Assembly: GCA_002748505.1 (NCBI GenBank) | Contig: PDSN01000074.1 | Coordinates: forward strand, 1-19,940 | DNA from: Gammaproteobacteria bacterium | GTDB taxonomy: Bacteria > Pseudomonadota > Gammaproteobacteria > Pseudomonadales > Halieaceae | DNA: 19,940 nt | Direction: 5' to 3' | Part shown: piece by piece, positions 16,138 through 19,940 of the stretch | Layout: each line of letters opens with the position of its first letter | How positions within the stretch are numbered: position 1 is the stretch's first letter | Program-made: the position numbers and the translations under genes | The notes under the pieces: generated by a model | Told to the model about the DNA's origin: nothing | Seen by the model: the letters and a program-made list of their open reading frames with translations, nothing else | Database searches by the model: none

Positions 16138-16167
16138 AATAAAAGCAGTTGTTTTATTATTTTTTTT
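16138..16167 (+). terminator. Possible weak terminator or A/T hairpin after the long ATPase gene
   Basis: AATAAAA and TTTTATT pair into a 7-bp A/T-only stem with a 7-base loop, followed by a run of T. Outside it, GCGCG and CGCGC could close a longer structure. Without GC pairs in the main stem, termination would be inefficient; partial read-through into the export genes is plausible. Confidence 0.35.
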
Positions 16168-16224
16168 GACGCGCATAGCATTCTTGCCTGCTTTGTGTGG
16201 ATTATGGTGGCTAGCAAGCGTTAT

Positions 16225-16241
16225 CATGCGCATGCTAGACT
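16225..16241 (+). promoter_or_regulatory. Candidate extended -10 promoter with overlapping palindrome, upstream of the export lipoprotein gene
   Basis: The perfect 10-bp palindrome CATGCGCATG (16225-16234) overlaps a TGC-TAGACT extended -10 element (16233-16241), about 50 bases before the ATG. No -35 match is present. A GG-N9-GC near miss for sigma-54 begins at 16243 but has the wrong spacing. Low certainty. Confidence 0.3.
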
Positions 16242-16289
16242 CGGCACAGACGGGCTTGTGAGCTATATTATTCTCGAGGGAGAAAAACA

Positions 16290-16925
16290 ATGTTTCAATT
16301 TAAACAGATCGTGAAGTACTACGGTTCCCTGGCGGGCGTCTGCCTGTTGGGCTTGACGCTTGGTGCGTGTGGTTCCCAGTATCCAGAGGCGACTGAAGCG
16401 CCGTCAGGCCTGGCCGATAATTACGAATATGTGATTGGCCCCGGCGATACGATGGAGGTTTTTGTCTGGGGCAACCCCGATTTATCCAATACGGGCGTTG
16501 TTCGTCCCGATGGTATGTTCACTACGCGACTGGTGGAAAACATCAAAGCCGCTGGTAAAACTTCCTCTGAATTGGCCAGAGAGGTCGAAAGGGCCTACTC
16601 GAATTACGTTAAAAGCCCAGTGGTCAGCGTTATTGTCAATGGTTTCTCCGGCATGCCCGAGCAAACCGTACGTGTTGTTGGTGAGGCGGCCGTGCCGCGC
16701 AGTATTCCCTATTCCAAAGGCATGTCTCTGCTCGATTTGATGATAGCCGTCGGTGGTGTTACCGAGTTTGCCGATGGCAATGGTTCGGTGTTGGTGCGTC
16801 GCTTTGGTGGCGAGCAAAAAAGCTATTCCTTGCGGTTGGATGATTTGCTAAAGGACGGCGATATTTCTGCTAACCTGCCTTTGATGCCGGGTGATGTGGT
16901 GATTATATCCGAGTCTTGGTTCTAA
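16290..16925 (+). CDS. XrtA-system polysaccharide export lipoprotein (Wza/EpsE-like)
   Basis: A 211-residue outer-membrane polysaccharide export lipoprotein. The signal ends in LTLGAC with the lipidated Cys at 27; Gly at +2 favours outer-membrane sorting. The Poly_export domain (about 44-118) begins NYEYVIGPGDTMEVFVWGNPDLS, a typical start for the family. An SLBB-like domain follows (about 125-175), and the protein ends LMPGDVVIISESWF, an ending I associate with the XrtA-type subfamily. It lacks the long C-terminal barrel helix of full-size Wza. GGGAG lies 8 bases before the ATG. It would form or plug the outer-membrane exit channel for the exopolysaccharide. The chain-length gene follows after 34 bases. 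Confidence 0.92.
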   Translation: MFQFKQIVKYYGSLAGVCLLGLTLGACGSQYPEATEAPSGLADNYEYVIGPGDTMEVFVWGNPDLSNTGVVRPDGMFTTRLVENIKAAGKTSSELAREVERAYSNYVKSPVVSVIVNGFSGMPEQTVRVVGEAAVPRSIPYSKGMSLLDLMIAVGGVTEFADGNGSVLVRRFGGEQKSYSLRLDDLLKDGDISANLPLMPGDVVIISESWF

Positions 16926-16959
16926 TAGGTTTTCAGATTTTCAGTAGGCAGATCGTTTT

Positions 16960-18516
16960 ATGCAGGACATTCTCGCACAACTTTTTAGTTATATTTGGGG
17001 TATCTGGCGGTTTCGTTGGTTGGCGCTGGCCACCGCTTGGGCGCTCTCTGTTGTCGGCTGGATTGTAGTACACAATTTACCGGAATCTTATGTTGCTACG
17101 TCACGAGTTTACGTTGACAGTAACAGCGTCTTGCGCCCCTTGTTGAAGGGTTTGGCCATTCAGCCGGACATCAACCAAAAAGTGGCGATGATGAGCCGAA
17201 CCCTGCTCAGTCGTCCGAATCTGGAAAAGCTGATTCGGATGACTGATCTTGACTTACAGATCACTACTGATGCACAAAAACAGGCGATGCTGACGGACTT
17301 GCGACAGTCTATCAGTCTGTCGTCTCGGGATCGTGATGCCTCGCTGTATTCGATTCAAGTCCAGCATCCCGATCGCGAGCTGTCCAAGCGTATCGTGCAG
17401 GCGTTGATCACGGTGTTTATTGAAAGCTCCCGCAGTGATGCGCGCATCGATAATACCGGTGCGCAGGACTTTCTCGATGATCAAATTGCTGATTATGAGC
17501 GTCGTCTGGAAGAGGCTGAAGCGCGTCTGGCGGCTTTTAAACAGCGTAATGTTGATAGCTTCCCCGGTCAGGTGGGCGGGTACTACGCACGTCTCGAAGC
17601 ATCCAAACAGGATCTTGAGACGGCGCAATTGGCGCTGCGCGAAGCGCAAAACCGTCGTGATCAGCTGCGCATGGAGCTCGATGGTGAAGAGCCGATGTTT
17701 TTCGTCAGTGATGCCACGGGCGAAATAATGCGTACTCCGATTGATGTGCGAATCCAGCAGCAAAAGCTATTGCTGGATCAGCTCTTGTCTCGTCTGACCA
17801 GTCGCCACCCCGAAGTGCAGCAGGCCAGAGCGTTACTGGGCAGGCTGGAGACGCAAAAGCGTGACTGGATTGAGCAGGCTAAAAAAGATGGCGCCGCGAA
17901 TGCGCTGACGGGATTTACCGGTGTTTCTAACAGTCCCGTTTATCAGGGCATGAGAACCATGCTGGCGGAAACCGATGCCAATATTGCCCAGTTGCAGGTG
18001 CGGGTTGACGAGTTTCAGCAGCGCAAGGATGCTCTGGAGCAAAAAGTCAATAATATCCCCGTGGTGGAGACGGAACTCAAGCAGCTTGACCGTGACTACC
18101 AGGTCATTGCGGCGCAACATGCGGCGCTGCTCAAGCGTCGCGAATCGGCGATGCTGTCGCAAAGTGCAGAACAGCAGGGTAATGACGTGAATTTCCGGGT
18201 TATCGATCCACCCTATGTGCCACTTAAACCCAGTGAGCCCAACAAGCTGTTGTTGAACGCGCTGGTACTATTTCTGTCTGTCGCAGCGGGTATTGCACTG
18301 GCATTGCTTATGTCGTTGATCAAACCTGTTGTTATCGATCCGCGCTCACTGGTTAAACTGACCAGTCTGCCAATACTTGGTAGTGTATCTTTGGTGGCAT
18401 CGCCAGCAGAGCGGCGCGAAACGGTGATCGCCTATTCATTTTTTGCGGGTATTTGTGCCTTGCTGTTATTGGCCTTTGCGCTGGTAGCCGTAGTGCCGAA
18501 CCTGTTTGCCGGGTAA
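16960..18516 (+). CDS. XrtA-system polysaccharide chain-length determinant (Wzz/GumC-like)
   Basis: A 518-residue inner-membrane protein of the Wzz/GumC class (TIGR03007 type). Membrane segments are at about 19-38, 430-452 and 489-514. The large periplasmic part has two helical coiled-coil regions (about 168-240 and 335-400). The Pro-rich motif PPYVPLKPSEPNK (417-429) sits just before the second membrane segment, as expected. No kinase domain is fused; the separate tyrosine kinase gene follows 18 bases later, as in bipartite systems. It would set polymer length and link the kinase to the export complex. The third membrane segment at the very C-terminus is characteristic of this subfamily rather than of plain Wzz proteins. 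The Shine-Dalgarno is weak. Confidence 0.9.
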   Translation: MQDILAQLFSYIWGIWRFRWLALATAWALSVVGWIVVHNLPESYVATSRVYVDSNSVLRPLLKGLAIQPDINQKVAMMSRTLLSRPNLEKLIRMTDLDLQITTDAQKQAMLTDLRQSISLSSRDRDASLYSIQVQHPDRELSKRIVQALITVFIESSRSDARIDNTGAQDFLDDQIADYERRLEEAEARLAAFKQRNVDSFPGQVGGYYARLEASKQDLETAQLALREAQNRRDQLRMELDGEEPMFFVSDATGEIMRTPIDVRIQQQKLLLDQLLSRLTSRHPEVQQARALLGRLETQKRDWIEQAKKDGAANALTGFTGVSNSPVYQGMRTMLAETDANIAQLQVRVDEFQQRKDALEQKVNNIPVVETELKQLDRDYQVIAAQHAALLKRRESAMLSQSAEQQGNDVNFRVIDPPYVPLKPSEPNKLLLNALVLFLSVAAGIALALLMSLIKPVVIDPRSLVKLTSLPILGSVSLVASPAERRETVIAYSFFAGICALLLLAFALVAVVPNLFAG

Positions 18517-18534
18517 TGGCCGAGGACTATAACG

Positions 18535-19515
18535 ATGAGCACAATTGAAAAAGCAGTAGATGGCCGCGACGACAGAAACGGCAAAACCAAGAGACCCAAG
18601 ACAGCAAATAACACCCTTGAAAAAGCTATGGCACAAGCCAGGGCCAAGGCGCCAGAGGCGATGCAGCGCCCCTCTGCAGGTCAAAAGATGGCGCGATCGG
18701 CTGGTCAAGAGGCGCGCGTATACGATACCGAGCGAATTCACCTGCCGCTGGGCGAGTTGGGCGCAGCGGGTGTGTTGACACCGTTGACGCCGCGCTCGCG
18801 CATTGCCGAGGAATACCGCACCATCAAGCGTCCGCTGCTTAAAAACATTGATGGTCTGGGCGCAGCACAGGTGGAACACCCTAATCTGATTATGGTTACC
18901 AGTGCCCTGGAAGGTGATGGCAAGACGTTTTCCGCGGTAAACCTGGCGATGAGCATTGCGATGGAGCAGGATAAAACCGTACTGTTGGTTGACGGCGATG
19001 TGGCCAAAGCAACGGCGGGGCGTATGCTGGGAATTCCTGGTAACAAACCGGGGTTGACCGATGTGTTAAGTGGCGATGTATCGGATGTGGGCGAGGTGTT
19101 ATTGCGCACCGATATTGACAATTTGACGGTCATTCCCGCTGGCTCGCTACACGATCGAGCCACGGAGTTGTTGGCTTCCTCAAGTATGAAACGTCTGATG
19201 AAAGAGATCTCAGAGCGTTATCACGACCGTGTGATTGTATTTGATTCGCCACCGCTGTTGCTGACCACGGAGGCGGCGGTGCTGTCGAGCTTTATGGGTC
19301 AAATCGTGTTTGTCGTTAATTCTGAATCGACCCCTGAGGCGGCGGTGAAAGAGGCGATAGAGCGTATCGGCGATGAGCAGGTGGTGGGTCTGGTGCTCAA
19401 TCGCGTACGTCAACGTTTGGGAGGAACTCTGGGTTATGGTTACGGCTATGGCTACGGTTACGGCTATGGTTACGGTTATGACGAGTCGTCCCACAATCAA
19501 CGGCCTGCGCGCTAA
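18535..19515 (+). CDS. XrtA-associated tyrosine autokinase (BY-kinase)
   Basis: A 326-residue bacterial tyrosine kinase of the XrtA-associated type (TIGR03018-like). After a basic, poorly conserved N-terminus (1-85) comes EEYRTIKRPLL (about 92-102), a typical BY-kinase lead-in. Walker A is SALEGDGKTFS (123-133), Walker A' LLVDGDVAK (150-158) and Walker B VIVFDSPPLL (233-242). The C-terminus carries eight Gly-Tyr dipeptides (300-315), the tyrosine cluster that becomes phosphorylated and controls assembly of the export complex. The kinase has no membrane segment and is expected to partner the preceding chain-length protein. GAGGA sits shortly before the ATG. It is followed by the beta-barrel gene after about 21 bases. 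Confidence 0.92.
   Translation: MSTIEKAVDGRDDRNGKTKRPKTANNTLEKAMAQARAKAPEAMQRPSAGQKMARSAGQEARVYDTERIHLPLGELGAAGVLTPLTPRSRIAEEYRTIKRPLLKNIDGLGAAQVEHPNLIMVTSALEGDGKTFSAVNLAMSIAMEQDKTVLLVDGDVAKATAGRMLGIPGNKPGLTDVLSGDVSDVGEVLLRTDIDNLTVIPAGSLHDRATELLASSSMKRLMKEISERYHDRVIVFDSPPLLLTTEAAVLSSFMGQIVFVVNSESTPEAAVKEAIERIGDEQVVGLVLNRVRQRLGGTLGYGYGYGYGYGYGYGYDESSHNQRPAR
19432..19479 (+). repeat. In-frame 6-bp repeat (eight GGY-TAY units) encoding a Gly-Tyr tail
   Basis: Forty-eight bases consist of eight Gly-Tyr codon pairs, GGT or GGC followed by TAT or TAC. Third positions vary, so the units are not identical, which should reduce but not abolish slippage. Changes by whole units would keep the frame and alter the number of phosphorylatable tyrosines. 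Confidence 0.85.
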
Positions 19516-19536
19516 GGCCAGATGGAGGTGAGGCTC

Positions 19537-19940
19537 ATGCGTTCATTCATCTACCTGTTGCCTGGTCTGGTGCTGTCTCTTTGTGGCAGCTCGGTATGGG
19601 CATTGTCGGAGTATAGCGGCGGTGTTCGCAGCCAGGTGATCTTCAGTGACAATATCTGCTCCAGCCGAGATAACCCCGAATTTGAAACCATCGGTGTATT
19701 GACACCCTATGTTGACTACCTGAAACAGGGACGCCGGTTTAATCTCGACCTGAGCGCTGCGCTGGAAACCAATACTTTGGATTATGACCGAATAGGCTGT
19801 ACCTCGAATGCGATTCGCGGCCTACCGTATACCAACGACAACGTTGTACCGCGTTTAAACGCCAAGGCGGATGCGGTGTTGCTGAATAAATGGTTTTACA
19901 TGGATGCGGGTGCGAACATTCATCAGGTCTCGGTAAACCC
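19537..19940 (+). CDS. TIGR03016-type PEP-CTERM system-associated outer-membrane beta-barrel protein (partial, 5' part)
   Basis: The frame runs open from the ATG at 19537 to the window end, giving 134 residues of an incomplete protein. It starts MRSFIYLLPGLVLSLCGSSVWA, a cleavable signal peptide, then alternating hydrophobic/polar strands such as VRSQVIFSDNI and FNLDLSAALETNTLDYDR, as in outer-membrane beta-barrels. The position directly after the tyrosine kinase is where TIGR03016 proteins occur in XrtA loci. An in-frame ATG at 19522 exists, but GGAGGTGAGG lies between the two ATGs and makes the second start the better one. The strand pattern and location support the call; the missing C-terminus limits it. 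Confidence 0.75.
   Translation, partial: MRSFIYLLPGLVLSLCGSSVWALSEYSGGVRSQVIFSDNICSSRDNPEFETIGVLTPYVDYLKQGRRFNLDLSAALETNTLDYDRIGCTSNAIRGLPYTNDNVVPRLNAKADAVLLNKWFYMDAGANIHQVSVN

Noticed and set aside
16243..16258. CGGCACA followed by GGGCTT, resembling a sigma-54 promoter upstream of the export lipoprotein
   Set aside because: The spacing between GG and GC is nine instead of ten bases and the -12 element is not TTGC, so it is unlikely to be functional.
19432..19479. Short regular repeat as a CRISPR-like array
   Set aside because: The units are 6 bases, contiguous, in frame and encode the Gly-Tyr tail of the kinase; there are no spacers.

Overview
The window looks like a chromosomal segment of a gammaproteobacterium with moderately high GC, possibly a marine or environmental Cellvibrionales-type organism. 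That placement is an inference from gene content and codon use, because there is no rRNA or other phylogenetic marker here. The main content is the front half of an XrtA/PEP-CTERM (exosortase-associated) exopolysaccharide locus, preceded by housekeeping and accessory genes.

Left part (1-7130). A di-haem cytochrome c peroxidase/MauG-like lipoprotein (+) converges, with a 3-bp gap, on a tight minus-strand cluster of three genes: a retropepsin-like lipoprotein (PF05618 type), an inactive-transglutaminase/7TM membrane protein and a RimK-related ATP-grasp ligase. This trio is recurrent, and its substrate cannot be told from sequence. Next come an endonuclease/exonuclease/phosphatase-family protein and an AbgT-family transporter, both on the minus strand.

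Middle part (7199-13290). The two-component pair PrsK (membrane histidine kinase) and PrsR (sigma-54-dependent response regulator) lies on the minus strand. Both have the architecture of the PEP-CTERM system regulators. Divergent from prsK is a two-gene plus-strand operon for a UDP-GlcNAc/GalNAc 4-epimerase and a UDP-HexNAc 6-dehydrogenase (WbpP/TviC and WbpO/TviB type). Together these would supply UDP-N-acetylgalactosaminuronate-type precursors. The operon ends in a strong hairpin terminator, followed by an unusual imperfect inverted repeat of about 120 bp.

Right part (13451-19940). Two divergently transcribed paralogous ExeA-like ATPases of the XrtA-associated type face away from a 328-bp regulatory region. 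One is a minimal 296-residue protein; the other has 480 residues, with an acidic linker and a C-terminal membrane anchor. After the second comes a plus-strand export module: outer-membrane polysaccharide export lipoprotein, chain-length determinant, tyrosine autokinase with a C-terminal Gly-Tyr repeat, and the start of a TIGR03016-type beta-barrel protein cut by the window end.

Working model: PrsK senses an unknown signal and PrsR activates sigma-54 promoters. The epimerase/dehydrogenase pair makes a uronic acid sugar nucleotide. The export lipoprotein, chain-length protein and kinase control polymer length and export. The ATPases and beta-barrel protein serve the envelope-spanning machinery. 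The exosortase XrtA, glycosyltransferases and PEP-CTERM substrates are not in the window and would be expected downstream. I saw no tRNA, rRNA, CRISPR array or insertion sequence.
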